Positions 20,981-31,389 of a DNA stretch of 64,000 bases are shown piece by piece (the stretch's first letter is position 1; every line of letters starts with the position of its first letter). The DNA is from Monodelphis domestica. Its lineage: Eukaryota; Chordata; Mammalia; Didelphimorphia; Didelphidae. The position numbers and the translations under genes were made by a program. The stretch spans positions 446,214,462 to 446,278,461 of the forward strand of contig NC_077227.1 of NCBI RefSeq assembly GCF_027887165.1, given 5' to 3'. The notes under the pieces were generated by a model. It was not told the DNA's origin. It did no database searches and saw only the letters and a program-made list of their open reading frames with translations.

Positions 20981-21755
20981 TATTTTCAATATTTTTTATT
21001 ACCAATTATATCTTATAACAAATTTCTACAGAAGCTTTCCTAAGTTATATGATCAAATTTATCTCCCTCCCTTGGTTCCCTTTCCCCTCTCCATGCTGGA
21101 AGGCAGTTTCATCTGCATTATACATATATTATCATGCAAAACACATTTTCATATTGTTCATTTTCATAAGTGAGTAATCTTATAAAACCAAAACCGCCAA
21201 ACAAAAACCCAAATAAACAAGTGATAAATCATATGTTTTCATCTACATTCTGACTCCAACAGTTTTTTTCTGGAGGTAGAGAGCATTCTTTGTCCCAAGT
21301 CTCTCAGAACTGTCATTGTATTGAGAGTAGCATGTCTATCACGTTGATTATTCCACAATATTGCTGTTAATGTGTACAATGTTCTCCTGTGGTTCTACTT
21401 ATTTCACTCTGCATCAGTTCGTGTAGGGCTTTCCAGTTCTTTCTGAAATCATCCTGTTCATCATTCCTTACAGCAACAAGAATTTCACCACCATCATATA
21501 CCACAATTTGTTCAGCTATTCCCTAATTGATGGGCATTCTTTCAATGTCCAATTCTTTGTCACCACAAAAAGAGCTGCTATAAATATTTTTGTATAAGTA
21601 GGTCCTCCTCCCCCCACCTTTTTTTTTACTCTCTCCAGGATACAGACCTAGTATTACTAGATCAAAGGGTATGCATTGTTTATAGTCTTTTGGGTATAAT
21701 TTCAAAGTCTCCTCTAGAATGGTTAATCAGTTCATAGCTCCACCACATGCTTATC
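20981..21755 (-). mobile_element. L1 3'UTR plus end of ORF2 region, inserted in L2
   Basis: Long antisense L1 tail: TACATATATTATCATGC, ACAATGTTCTCCTGTGG, CATATACCACAATTTGTTC, CTGCTATAAATATTTTTGTA, TAGATCAAAGGGTATGC. One of the better-preserved L1 tails here. Confidence 0.9.
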
Positions 21756-21935
21756 TTTTAAGAACTAGCCCAAATGCTGCTCCCTCCATGACGATTTATC
21801 CTGATCTTCTGGAAGGGATTTTGTTTTCCTCTGAAGTCCTGTAACATCTTCAGACAGTATATACATCAATGCATTCATTTTTACATTTAATGCATTTATT
21901 AATATCTAATTATATTTAATATACTTTTAAAATCT
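21756..21935 (+). mobile_element. L2 LINE, right piece
   Basis: CCCAAATGCTGCTCCCTCCA and ATTTATCCTGATCTTCTGG follow L2 order. Confidence 0.6.
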
Positions 21936-21949
21936 GCTTCCTAAACGAG

Positions 21950-22172
21950 AAGCGGAAGCTAGGTAGTGCATTGGGCCTGGGTTCAGGAAGACATCTTTCT
22001 GAGTTCAAATCTGACTTCAGACACTTATTGGCTTATTGTGACCCTGTTTGCCTCAGTTTCCTCATCTGTAAAATGAACTGAAGAAGAAAATGGCAAACTA
22101 CTCTAGTACCTTTGCCAAGAAAACTCCAAATGGAGCCACAAAGAATTAGACATGACTAAAATGACTGTACAA
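21950..22172 (+). mobile_element. SINE B
   Basis: AGCTAGGTAGTGCATTGG head, CAGTTTCCTCATCTGTAAAA, TACCTTTGCCAAGAAAACTC, GACATGACTAAAATGACTG end. Confidence 0.88.
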
Positions 22173-22184
22173 GAACATTTAAAA

Positions 22185-22350
22185 AGGAGTAGCATCTTGG
22201 CATAGGGATTAGAGTACTGGACTTAGAGTCTCAGGAAGATCTGGGTTCAAATCTCCCTTCTGATACTTATAGTTTATAAGACCACAGGCAAGTCAGTAAT
22301 CTCTCTGAGTAACTCTGTGAATTACTTAATAAGTTAAAGATGGGTGCTAA
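22185..22350 (+). mobile_element. tRNA-SINE, diverged
   Basis: GGATTAGAGTACTGGACTTA, GATCTGGGTTCAAATCTC. Confidence 0.6.
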
Positions 22351-22449
22351 GTGAAGATGGGATCATGAATCAGTGACATGTTGGTATACAAGACTGTAAG
22401 CTTTTGGAGTCAGAGATTCTTATCATCTTCTTTCAAAGTTGAAATTGAA

Positions 22450-22740
22450 TTTGAAAATTGAAGTTAGGAGATCTGAGTTAATAACCCTGGCTTCAGTGAT
22501 TACTCTGTGACCTCAGCTAGTTCATGCTACCTCTCTGAAGCCTCAGTTTTGTCATCTGTAAATGGGAAGTAATAATGCCTGTTTTTCTTGCTTCACGTGG
22601 TGCTTGCAAGAAATACTTTGTAAACCTTAAAATACTCTATAAATGTTTGGTAGTGTTACTAATAATAACAATAATCTCTATATTACTCACAGCACTTAGC
22701 ACATAGTAGATACTTGGTAAATGATGAATCAATGAGCAAA
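22450..22740 (+). mobile_element. MIR SINE followed by L2 tail
   Basis: CTCTGTGACCTCAGCTAG, TTTTGTCATCTGTAAATGG, TACTCTATAAATGTTTGG; then AGCACTTAGCACATAGTAGA. Confidence 0.7.
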
Positions 22741-22844
22741 CAGTTCATCAGGAAACAAGAAATACAGACAGGGAGGGGGGAGGCTACAGTTTCCTTCATT
22801 AACTAAGTGAAAAGGAATTCAGCCTAAGCCACTGTTGTACAACT

Positions 22845-23125
22845 GAATGAATACTAAATTTGGAGTCAGAGAATTTGGATTTGAATTTGGCCTCTTGGGC
22901 AAGTTGGTTATTCCAGTTCTGAATCTGTAATCTTTCACTAGGAGTGTCTCAGGGTCGTCATTTGTAAATTGAGGGAGATATAGTGGAAAGAGTCATGGAT
23001 TTGCAATCAGGAGACTTGGGTTCAAAACATAGCTTTAAGCCTTGACCTCCTTTAACATGGGCAAAACAACCAACTTTTCTAAGCCCATTTTTGAGCCTCA
23101 GAATTTTTTTCCATTATGAAAGCCT
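22845..23125 (+). mobile_element. Two diverged SINE C/MIR copies
   Basis: 22845-22975: TTTGGAGTCAGAGAATTTGG. 22978-23125: TCAGGAGACTTGGGTTCAAA and GGGCAAAACAACC. Confidence 0.5.
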
Positions 23126-23181
23126 GTAAATTCCATTTTATTGGGGTTTAGAGGCAGTGGAAATAAGAAAGAGAAGTTATT

Positions 23182-23386
23182 ATTTTTTTAAACTCTTAAC
23201 TTTCCGTTTTAGAATCAATATTATGTATTGGTTCTAAGGCAGAACAGTGGTAAGGGCTAGGCAATAGTGGCCAAATGATTTGCCCAGGGTCACACAACTA
23301 GGAAGTATCTGAGGCCAGATTTGAACCCAGGATCTCTCATCTCTAGGCCTGGCTCTCAATCCACTGAGCCACCCAACTGCCCACCA
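23182..23386 (-). mobile_element. SINE A (first insertion at the reused site)
   Basis: TTCCGTTTTAGAATCAATAT to GAGCCACCCAACTGCC. Flanked by AGAGAAGTTATT at 23170-23181 and 23387-23398. More diverged than the second SINE A at 23720. Confidence 0.92.
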
Positions 23387-23398
23387 AGAGAAGTTATT

Positions 23399-23705
23399 CT
23401 TTTTGAAAAATCTATTTTATTTTTTCAAAGTATCAGCTTCTAAGTCTTATTTATTAATTCAATAGTTCTTTCACTTTCAAATTTTATTAATTTCTCCTTT
23501 AATTTTTAGGATTTCCAATTTACTTTTTATCTGGGGATTTAAAATTTGTTTTCTTTCTAGTTTTTTTAATTTGCATGCCCAATTCATTGACCTCTGCCCT
23601 CTATGATTTGTTAATATATACACTCAGGGATATAAATTTTCCCCTAATTACTGCTTTGGCTGCATCCTATAGATTTTGATATGATGTCTCCTCATTGTCA
23701 TTCTA
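23399..23705 (-). mobile_element. L1 ORF2 internal fragment bounded by the same duplication
   Basis: Antisense ORF2 text such as GGGATATAAATTTTCCCCTA and GGCTGCATCCTATAGATTTT. Bounded by AGAGAAGTTATT on both sides. Its left edge contains an AATAAA on the element's strand, as expected if an early-polyadenylated L1 RNA was inserted. Confidence 0.82.
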
Positions 23706-23717
23706 AGAGAAGTTATT

Positions 23718-23919
23718 TTTTAAAAAACCCTTACCTTCCATCTTGGAATCAATACTGTGTATGGGTTTCAAGGCAGAAGAGTGGTAAGGGCTAGGCAATG
23801 GGGGTTAAGTGACTTGCTCAGGGTCACACAGCTGGGAAGTGTCTGAGGCCAGATTTGAACCTAGGACCTCCCATCTCTAGGCCTGGCTTTCAATCCACTG
23901 AGCTACCCAGGTGTCCTTA
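23718..23919 (-). mobile_element. SINE A (third insertion at the reused site)
   Basis: CCCTTACCTTCCATCTTGG to GAGCTACCCAGGTGTCC. Flanked by AGAGAAGTTATT at 23706-23717 and 23920-23931. Confidence 0.93.
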
Positions 23920-24069
23920 AGAGAAGTTATTCTTAAAAATTTCATTGGTCATGTTTTATGTGGACCTGTAATGTGAATAGATCTGTTGCTATAATGTATA
24001 GCAAGCATTGGCAGAAACTCACAAAGCTGAGTATAGGTGTAGCTGCTTGGTTTGGAAACCGATTCCCTA

Positions 24070-24258
24070 GATGATAGTGATCATGGATTTAGAGCCAGAA
24101 GAGACCGTTGAGGTCTTTTGGCCAACTGCTTTGTTTTACAGATGAAGAAACCAAGGTACAGAGACATTAAAATACCAACCCAAGGTAGCATAGGTAGGTT
24201 GTGGTACCCCTAGCAATTTGAACTTGGTTCTAACTCCAACCCCAGTGTGCCTTCTGCT
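24070..24258 (-). mobile_element. SINE C
   Basis: ATGGATTTAGAGCCAGAAGA, TTTACAGATGAAGAAACCAA, TTTGAACTTGGTTC. Confidence 0.7.
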
Positions 24259-24990
24259 GTCTTGTTCTAGCAGTTTGCTTTTGAAGTCCTGTATTTGTTG
24301 AAGGACAAATGCCCCTCTGGGCTGGAGTGAGTCCTCTGAAGGGCTTTTTTTGAAGGAAGAATTTCAGGCTGGATTCTCCAAGGTACCTCTGGGTATATGG
24401 TTAGGAAGTCTGTTCTGCTTGTGCCTTTGAGAGGGAAGGAAATAATTCATCAGGTATTTATATAGTATCTGGTCTTGTGCTAGGTGCAGTGGTGAATATA
24501 GAAGCAGAAAATACAATGGCTGTCTTTGAGGAGCTCAGTCATGACTTTTGAGAAGTACAGGAGAATACAAAATAGAACCGTTTCAGAGGATGTGGTATTC
24601 TGCATTTCAGTGTTTGGCAGCTCTGCAGCAGGGTCTAGGAGTCCCTGGAAACCTCTATTCAGGGTCTGAGTATAGAGGTTGTCACTTGTTCTTAGTAGTA
24701 TTAATAGTTGTTGGTTTAGCTGTCAGCTGAGACGGTTTTATTTAAGTGTGGCCTCTGTGCATGCTACAGGTTCTTGGGGTCACAGGTGAGAGCTGGGTGA
24801 AAGGGGACACCAAAGGTGGACTAGAAGTCCTGAAGAAGGGTTGGCAATCCCTTGCACCAGGGAGGCTAGGCCTCTCTGGTATTCCCATTTTACCTAAGGA
24901 AAGCAATAGAATTCAGATTAGATTAGTCGTTTGCAATCACGGGTCTAGTAAATATTAGAGCTGGTTCACCATTAGTTAGAGGGAGAGCAA
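24259..24990. other. Mostly repeat-free, one repeat E piece
   Basis: Repeat E at 24440-24540 (TATTTATATAGTATCTGG, TTGAGGAGCTCAGTC). The rest shows nothing recognisable. Confidence 0.45.
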
Positions 24991-25292
24991 AGTTTTTTTT
25001 TTTAAATCTTACCTTCTGTCTTAGAAATGATACATCATTATGGGGAAAAGTGCTTTCTAAATCTTAAAGCTCTATATAAATCTGAGCTGCCATTCCAAGA
25101 AGATCTGTGATCTTCATAGGATCATATATTTGGAGCTAGAAGGGACCTTAAAAGGATCCCAAGCCCAACCTCCTCATCTTATAGATAAGGAAAATGAGCC
25201 CCAGAGAAATTAAATGATTTGCTCAGCTAGTGTCTGAGGCAGAATTTCATCCCTGATTTCCTGAGTCCAAGTCCAATGTTCTATTCACCAGG
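24991..25292. mobile_element. SINE A tail, MIR tail and SINE C cluster
   Basis: 24991-25030 antisense SINE A end (CTTACCTTCTGTCTTAGAAA); 25030-25105 sense MIR tail; 25115-25292 antisense SINE C (TTTGGAGCTAGAAGGGACC, CAACCTCCTCATCTTATAG). Confidence 0.65.
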
Positions 25293-25616
25293 GTAGTCCA
25301 TCCACTTAAGAGAGATCACAGTAGTGACTCTGCCTCCACATTCTGTGTGACTTGTGTTCTTGTCTTTCTGTAAATCCTCCAGAGCTTGGGACTCATTGGC
25401 ACACTTCTTAGGAAATGACAATTAATCCCAAACCACTGAGGGAGTCAAAGGAGAATGTAATTAGGCAGATATCTGACTAAAAGTAAATAGTAACAAATGG
25501 ATGCTTTCTGGGCTGTCTGGATTCTTTTAAAGGCTAAGAGATGTACCTAGTCGTGCTTCCAGAATGGAAACTGCCTCCACTAACATTTTAGAGCAACTTC
25601 TCTATAATTTAGACTT
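25293..25616. other. Short repeat-free block
   Basis: Nothing recognised. Confidence 0.4.
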
Positions 25617-25689
25617 ACAGAGTTACTGAGAGCCCTGGGAAATTATGTGGTTTGTTTAGGGTCACACATTTGGTCAAGAAGCTTCTCTT

Positions 25690-25790
25690 TAGCTGTGTGA
25701 CTCTGGGCAAGTCACTTAATCCTGTTTGCCTAGCTCATGCCCTTCTGCTTTTAGGGTCATTACTAAGCAGAAAGTAAGGATTTGAAAAAC
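25690..25790 (+). mobile_element. SINE A, 5' truncated
   Basis: TAGCTGTGTGACTCTGGGC to AGAAAGTAAGGATTTG; begins in mid-element. Confidence 0.8.
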
Positions 25791-25925
25791 TCCAATTTAT
25801 TAAGTATTTACTATTTGCTAGGCACTGTATTCATCCCTGGGAATACAAATAGAAAGAAAGACAGCCCCTACCCTCAAGGATCTTACATTTTTTAATGAGG
25901 AAAACAACACAGCAGAGGAGGCTGA
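25791..25925 (+). repeat. Repeat E
   Basis: TTTATTAAGTATTTACTATT and CCCTACCCTCAAGGATCTTA. Confidence 0.7.
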
Positions 25926-26057
25926 AAGGGAAGGGGGAGACACAGCAAAGGTATCTGGCACTTGAGCATGATAGAGAGAGTTTAGAATGCAGCATTGAGA
26001 AGAATGTGACAGATAGAGATAGAACATTTGAGGATCAGAATTTGATCTAAGGGAAAT

Positions 26058-26490
26058 TGAAGGGATGTCCATCAATTGGAGAATGATTGAACAAAAGGTG
26101 GTATAAGATGGTGATGAAATACTACTGTGCAATAAGGAATGATGAACAGGATGATTTCAGAAAGAACTGGAAAGACCTACACGAACTGATGCAGAGAGAA
26201 ATAAGCAGAACCAGAACATTGTACACAGTAACAGCAATATTGTGGATGATCAACAGTGAAAGATGTATCTACTCTCAGCAATACAATGATTCAGGACAAT
26301 TCAATGACAAAGAATGCTATCCACCTCCAGAGAAAGAACTGTTGGAGTTGGAATGCAGATCAAAATATATCATTTTTCACTTATTTATTTTGGTTTATGT
26401 TTTGGGGTTTTGGTTTTATATGATTATTCACGTATGAAAATGAACAATATGGAAATGTTTTGCATGATAATACATGTATAACCCAGAAAA
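26058..26490 (+). mobile_element. L1 3'UTR, sense orientation
   Basis: GGGATGTCCATCAATTGGAG, AACTGATGCAGAGAGAAAT, AATGAACAATATGGAAATG, GCATGATAATACATGTATA. A 116-codon frame here is L1 3'UTR. Remnant antisense SINE text follows (26497-26560). Confidence 0.92.
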
Positions 26491-26560
26491 AAGGAACTTG
26501 ACCTAAGTATTTCTCATTCCAGGGCTATCCCTTTATCCACTATATTATACTACCTCCAAA

Positions 26561-26955
26561 GAATATTTTTTTTTAGTTGGGTCTTTTTTTCAGAGAAGCT
26601 GGAGGCCATAAAAAGCAGTAGACAATTCTCAAATGTGGGCCAACTTTCTTTCTTTCTGATTCGGAACCTGGATCATTGTTCTTGCATCATGTCTGTCTAA
26701 GATATGTGTATGGAAAGACCAACTCCAAGGGCCGTCTGCCCAGCTGTATATTATAGTCTGGACAATGGACATTTGTTCATCCACTGCTTTTTCCTGTGTG
26801 AGTAACTGTCCTGAATTATTCTGAGTGATTGTAGATCTCAGTAAGGAAGGTCTATTATATTCTTGGGTTTTATGTAATCAGCACAATAATAATGGATATT
26901 TTTGGAAATTTTATTGACACTTTGTTTTTATGTCAGTTTCCCAATATAGCCTTTG
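26561..26955. other. Repeat-poor intronic block
   Basis: Nothing firm; begins with a T run. Confidence 0.4.
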
Positions 26956-26956
26956 C

Positions 26957-27330
26957 TGCGTTTCTGTCTTAGAATTGATACCAAGACAGAAGGTAAGGGT
27001 TTTTAAAAAAATAAAATTTTTATTTTTTTTATCAACAAAAATCTCCCTTCTTTCCCTTCTTCCTTCCACCATCTCCTCCTTTCCATTGAGAAAGAAAGAA
27101 GAAACCAAACAAATTCCCCACTTAAATCCCCCATTACAAAGAATGTCTCAATCTGTACTCTGAGTCCATCACCAGGGAGCTTCGTTCTTAAATCTTGGTC
27201 ATTATACAATTGATATTTATTTTAAAATGTTTCTTGCTGGCATATTTTGTTTCAACACATTCTGAAATCCCCTTCTATCTCCACAATCAAATCCTCCATG
27301 GATGTATAATCTCTGAAAACAACCAAGGAA
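26957..27330. mobile_element. SINE A tail (+) abutting L1 3'UTR (-)
   Basis: 26957-27003: TTCTGTCTTAGAATTGATAC, GAAGGTAAGGG. 27010-27330: antisense L1 of the older subfamily (TTTATCAACAAAAATCTCCC, CATTACAAAGAATGTCTC). Confidence 0.72.
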
Positions 27331-27351
27331 AACTATATAAAAGACTGTACG

Positions 27352-27620
27352 TGTGTTGTTTAGTTGTATCAGGCACATCTGATTCTTTGTGATTTCATAT
27401 AGGGTTTTTGTTTGTTTGTTTGTTTGTTTTTTTGCAAAGATACTTGAGTGGTTTGCCATTTCCTTCTCCAGTTCATTTGACAAATGAGGAAGCTGAGACC
27501 AGTCAGGGTGAAGTGACTTGCCCAGGGTCACATAGCTAATGAGTTTCTGAGGCCAGATGAAGGTGAGTCTTCCTGATTCCAGGCCTGGCATTCTTATCCA
27601 TCATGCCACCTCCCTGCCTC
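27352..27620 (-). mobile_element. SINE B with internal (GTTT)n
   Basis: TTGTTTAGTTGTATCAGGC, a GTTT run at about 27405-27432, GGTTTGCCATTTCCTTCTCC, CAGGGTCACATAGCTAATGA. Confidence 0.85.
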
Positions 27621-27659
27621 ATATATATGTGAGCTATTTGTATTAAAGATGAGTCCATT

Positions 27660-27830
27660 ATTGGTAGGAAGAGTGGATTGGAGGGGAAGACTGAAAAACT
27701 ATTTCAGCTATCCTGGTGTGTGGCAACATGGTAGCTGGGATGATAGTAGTCAGGACAGAGAGGAAAGATGGAGATGTGAATGTGAAATTCATAGAATTTG
27801 GGATAGCCAATGCTTATTGCTACCCAATGA
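27660..27830 (+). repeat. Repeat D fragment
   Basis: GAAGAGTGGATTGG and a GATAGTAGTCAGGACAGAGA stretch follow repeat D; weak. Confidence 0.35.
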
Positions 27831-28689
27831 TTTTGAGATAGTCAGAATTGACTTCATTCATGAATTTGTACTCTATTTCAATTCTTCTTCTTTAAAGACC
27901 CTTATTTTTCTGGAGTAATTTAAGATCAAAGCCTGACCATAGCACAGAGGGTTCTGCTTCTTTCTGGATGAGGGTTGAAGTAGGGGGACTTTGGTGGGGG
28001 GGCTCTGTGGTTTGAAGGCTCTGGGTCCTCTTGAGACAAGGGCGGGCTCTTTTTTTTCACCAGAGCTGCAGTATGTATCCTAAGAGGTCTGTTCAGAGTT
28101 GATGTTGAGACCATTAGCAGGAAGTTGTGGGTTCCAGATGTGACTCATTCTAATTAAATTAGCCTAGTGAAAAAGATTTCTGCATGTGTGCACCTAGTGA
28201 GTTGTACTTTATTGAGAAAGGAGACTTAGATTGAAGAAGGCAGAAATTATTTCCTTGGGGAACGGCAGTTAGATAGAAGAGGAGTGAGAAGTGTTCGATG
28301 ACGAGATATGAAAGTTAAAGTCTGATTTTTGTTATTTTCCACAAAGGGAACCGGAAGTTTGAGCAATAAGTCTGTTCAGAACAGGCTGAAGGAACTCAGT
28401 AAGACCGACTGAAGTCAATCTTGCCAGGGGTGCTACTGATGACATTCACTAGGTGAGGGTGAGTCAGAATTATTTCTCACAAAGGTTGGGGTTTTAACTT
28501 GGGTATGATGGCTGATGTAGTGGGCAATGAGGGGCCGGGGGGGGGGTTGCTGTGTGGCTCTTTTGAAGCAGTTCCTAAATGAGTATTTTTCTCTAGTCAG
28601 ATTGGGGGTGGGGTGGGGTGGCAGCTACGTGGTAGTCAAGCGGGCAGGGACCGTTTGGCACATGGCTGTTGCAGAGACTGGATTGAAGC
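27831..28689. other. Repeat-free block with candidate alternative exon
   Basis: About 850 bases without a clear transposon; contains the exon-like segment at 28347-28452. Confidence 0.45.
28347..28452 (+). other. Candidate alternative 5' exon / ETS-site region
   Basis: Acceptor-like TTATTTTCCACAAAG at 28332-28346 and donor ACTAG|GTGAGGG at 28453 bracket 106 repeat-free bases. It also holds a consensus ETS motif ACCGGAAGT at 28350-28358, unusual given local CpG loss. It could be an alternative non-coding ADCY7 exon, an internal promoter, or chance. Confidence 0.25.
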
Positions 28690-28825
28690 TGGGGCCAGGG
28701 GAACTTGTCTGGGTTCAGCTTTGTCCCTACCAGGCTGCATGGCCATGGGCAGGAAGGACACCCCCTCCCACCTCTGCCCTCAAAGCATGAGAAGATCTTT
28801 AAAGGCTCCTTCTAGCTCTTAAACT
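28690..28825 (+). mobile_element. Degenerate SINE C
   Basis: GAAGATCTTTAAAGGCTCC and TTCTAGCTCTTAAAC resemble its tail. Confidence 0.35.
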
Positions 28826-29359
28826 TTTTGCAGTTCTCAGACTTGCTAAAAGCTTCATGTTAGAACTTCTCAGCCTTCTAAGATCGTATCTCCTGCTCTT
28901 GGTCTCCTCCCCTAACTGGCTCTTGCCTTGACTATACTCTTAGGGCTGGGGTTTCTTTGACTCCCTTGGTTGGTTTTATTTCTGGCAACATGGGAGGTTG
29001 GGCTTCAGAAAGAAAAATGATCTCTTGGCTTTAAAAACAATAACTTAAACGAAACATTTAAAAGGAAGGCCTTTTACAGTGCTGTATGGAGGGCATTAGT
29101 AGAGACTTTGCCATATATTGGGTCCTGAGGACCCTGGGTTCCTAGTGTAAATAATGGGAAGAACTAGGACTTTGGGAATCTGATCTGGGCACAACTGCTA
29201 AAAGACAGAGTACTGTCCTGTTCCTTCCTCTTTATTGGCTCTTGAATGCTAGTGATAGAAGAGGTGCCTTTGAAGAAGCTGAGAAAGGCAGACATCAAAT
29301 TTATCATTAAATCTACTGTGTCCCTATTCCCTGAAGATGGTCAGTAAATAGATTGTCAT
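28826..29359. other. Repeat-free block
   Basis: Nothing recognised. Confidence 0.45.
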
Positions 29360-29590
29360 TCCAGAGTCACTTTATAAGACCAGAACTGGAAGGGATCTAA
29401 TAGATTATCTGATTCAATCCATTTTACATTTTAGGTAAGTGCTATTACTATCTTTATTTTATAGATGAGGAAATAAAGGCAGAAAGAGGTGAAGTGACTT
29501 GTCCAGGGTCACAAAGCTAATGTGCGAAGTTGGATTTGAATTTAGGTCTTTCTGACTATAGAGTGTAGCACTATTTCACCACCTTGCTTT
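29360..29590 (-). mobile_element. MIR/SINE C
   Basis: AGAACTGGAAGGGATCTAAT, TTATTTTATAGATGAGGAAA, GTCCAGGGTCACAAAGCTAA. Confidence 0.75.
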
Positions 29591-29760
29591 CCCAAGCAGC
29601 AAGGAAGTGATTTATCAGAGGTTACGTTGGTAATAAATAATAAAACAGTAGATCTAAGACTAGAACATGGGTGTCTGGACTTTCCAGACCTTTGGTCCTT
29701 CCACTGCAGGGATCTCACTCACCAGTGAGTTTGAATTGGGGTTCCTGGTGAGCTCTCTTA

Positions 29761-29978
29761 TGGGACAGCTGGGTGACTCAGTGGATTGAGAGCTAAGCCT
29801 AGAGATGGGAGGTCCTAGGTTCAAATCTAGCCTCAGACACTTCCCAGCTGTGTGACCCTAGGCAAGTCACTTATCACCCCCCCCCCCCAATTTACTAGCC
29901 CTTATCACTCTTCTGCCTTAGAGCCAATTCAGAGTATTAATTCTAAGATGTAAGGTATGTGTGTGTGTTTTTTTTAAT
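29761..29978 (+). mobile_element. SINE A
   Basis: GGGACAGCTGGGTGACTCAG, CAGCTGTGTGACCCTAGGC, a C run near 29877-29888, CTTAGAGCCAATTCAGAGT, tail with TG steps. Confidence 0.92.
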
Positions 29979-29984
29979 GAATGT

Positions 29985-30144
29985 TAGAGCTGAGGGATCT
30001 CAGAAGCTCTTAGTTGGTTAGAGCTACAACTTAGATTATAGACTGTTAGAGTTCAAAGTATTCTTAGAACTTAGAATAAATAATGTCAGAATAGGAATAG
30101 ACACTAGAAACTTGCTCATTTTTTCAGACGATAAAATTAAGGCC
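29985..30144 (-). mobile_element. MIR/SINE C, left piece
   Basis: GATAAAATTAAGGCCCAGAC and upstream MIR-like text; the element resumes at 30342 after a SINE A. Confidence 0.55.
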
Positions 30145-30341
30145 CAGACAGCTAAGTAGCACTGTGGATAGAGTGCTAGACCTGGATTCAGAAGACCTGA
30201 GTCAAATGACTCAGATACTTCCTTACTGGGTGACCTTGGGCAAGTCACTTAACCTCAGTTATATAGCCCTTGCCACTCTTCTGTCTTAGAATTTATATGA
30301 AGACAGAAGCTAAGTCTCTTAGAAAAAAAGGAAGAGAAGAG
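30145..30341 (+). mobile_element. SINE A inserted in MIR/SINE C
   Basis: GTAGCACTGTGGATAGAGTG head, GGTGACCTTGGGCAAGTCAC, CTTCTGTCTTAGAATTTATA, poly-A. AAAATTAAGGC at 30133-30143 and 30342-30352 is the target duplication. Confidence 0.88.
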
Positions 30342-30470
30342 AAAATTAAGGCACAGAAAAGAAAAGAGTATTGCTTGGCATCACTTAGTGAGTCAGTAGT
30401 AGTAGAAGGGCTGGGACAAGAACGCAGGCTTCTTGAGCCTCCTCTTTTCTAGTTTCTTTCTACTATCCTA
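30342..30470 (-). mobile_element. MIR/SINE C, right piece
   Basis: TTGCTTGGCATCACTTAGTG, GGGCTGGGACAAGAACGC. Confidence 0.55.
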
Positions 30471-30714
30471 CAATATTTCACTTGGGAAATTGGGATGTTT
30501 TGGCTCCTGGACAGAGAAGAAAGGAAATTGTATATTACCCTTGAGACAGAGTAATATAGGGGGTAGAACTACAGGAAGTTAAGGTATAAATTGATTTTCC
30601 AGATTTTAATGTGAATTTCTTTGTTTGAATCTGGGGGCCCAAAGCCAATTTGTTTTTTGGAGTAGGCTGGTATGTGGTGTTTAAAAAAACAAACAAACCT
30701 CAAATATGAAGACT

Positions 30715-30925
30715 TGCCCTCTATCTCCTTGTCTATCTAGGCTCGGTCCAGATTTTCTTTCAAGCTCTTTATTTGGATCATTGCATATTGTCTTCCCTAT
30801 ACGTTTGTGAGCTCCTTGAGGGAAGGGACTAGTGTCGGTCTTTCTTTGTACCTCCAGCTCTTAGCACAGTGCCTGGCATGGAAGAGGCATTTCATAATAT
30901 TTATGATTGACTGACTGACTTTTGG
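30715..30925 (+). mobile_element. L2 3' end
   Basis: GTGAGCTCCTTGAGGGAAGG, CTTAGCACAGTGCCTGGCAT, ending GATTGACTGACTGACT. Confidence 0.85.
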
Positions 30926-31119
30926 AGTGAATCTGAACTCCATATACCTTGTTTAACCTGCCTTGTCGCTATAAAACTCTACTGAAGACCAAGAATGAAA
31001 CCTTTCCCACCTTTTTGTGTTTGGGTTGGTTGTTGGTTCCCCCTGTTGCACACAGCCTTTCTGGATAACATCTTTGTTGTTCAGGGAATACAGATTCTTA
31101 AAGCTGCCTCAAAGATAAA

Positions 31120-31340
31120 ATAATCATAGATTTTATAAATGAAAGAGTGCTTTTGAGGCCATCCAGTCTAATCCTCTCATTTTCTAGGGGGAGGGGAAAC
31201 TGAGGCACAGAGAAATGGAGTCAGAAAAAGTTGGAAGGCTCTGAGTTGAAATCCCAGCTCTGACACTTCCTAGTTAAGGGGCTCTGCTTAAGTAATTTAA
31301 TTTGGGCTTTGGTTTCCCCATCTATACAACTGACTAAATG
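31120..31340. mobile_element. SINE C (-) then MIR (+)
   Basis: 31120-31215: TCTAATCCTCTCATTTTCTA, AACTGAGGCACAGAG. 31220-31340: TTGAAATCCCAGCTCTGACA, TTTCCCCATCTATACAAC. Confidence 0.65.
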
Positions 31341-31389
31341 TATGAATGAAAAACATTTAGCAGTAACTGCATACCAAGAGCTTTTGTTA

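Noticed and set aside
23170-23934. Regularly spaced repeats as a CRISPR-like array
   Set aside because: The four 12-base repeats are target-site duplications around retro-insertions in a vertebrate genome.
26087-26437. 116-codon frame resembling a membrane protein
   Set aside because: Lies wholly in a sense-orientation L1 3'UTR seen repeatedly in this window.
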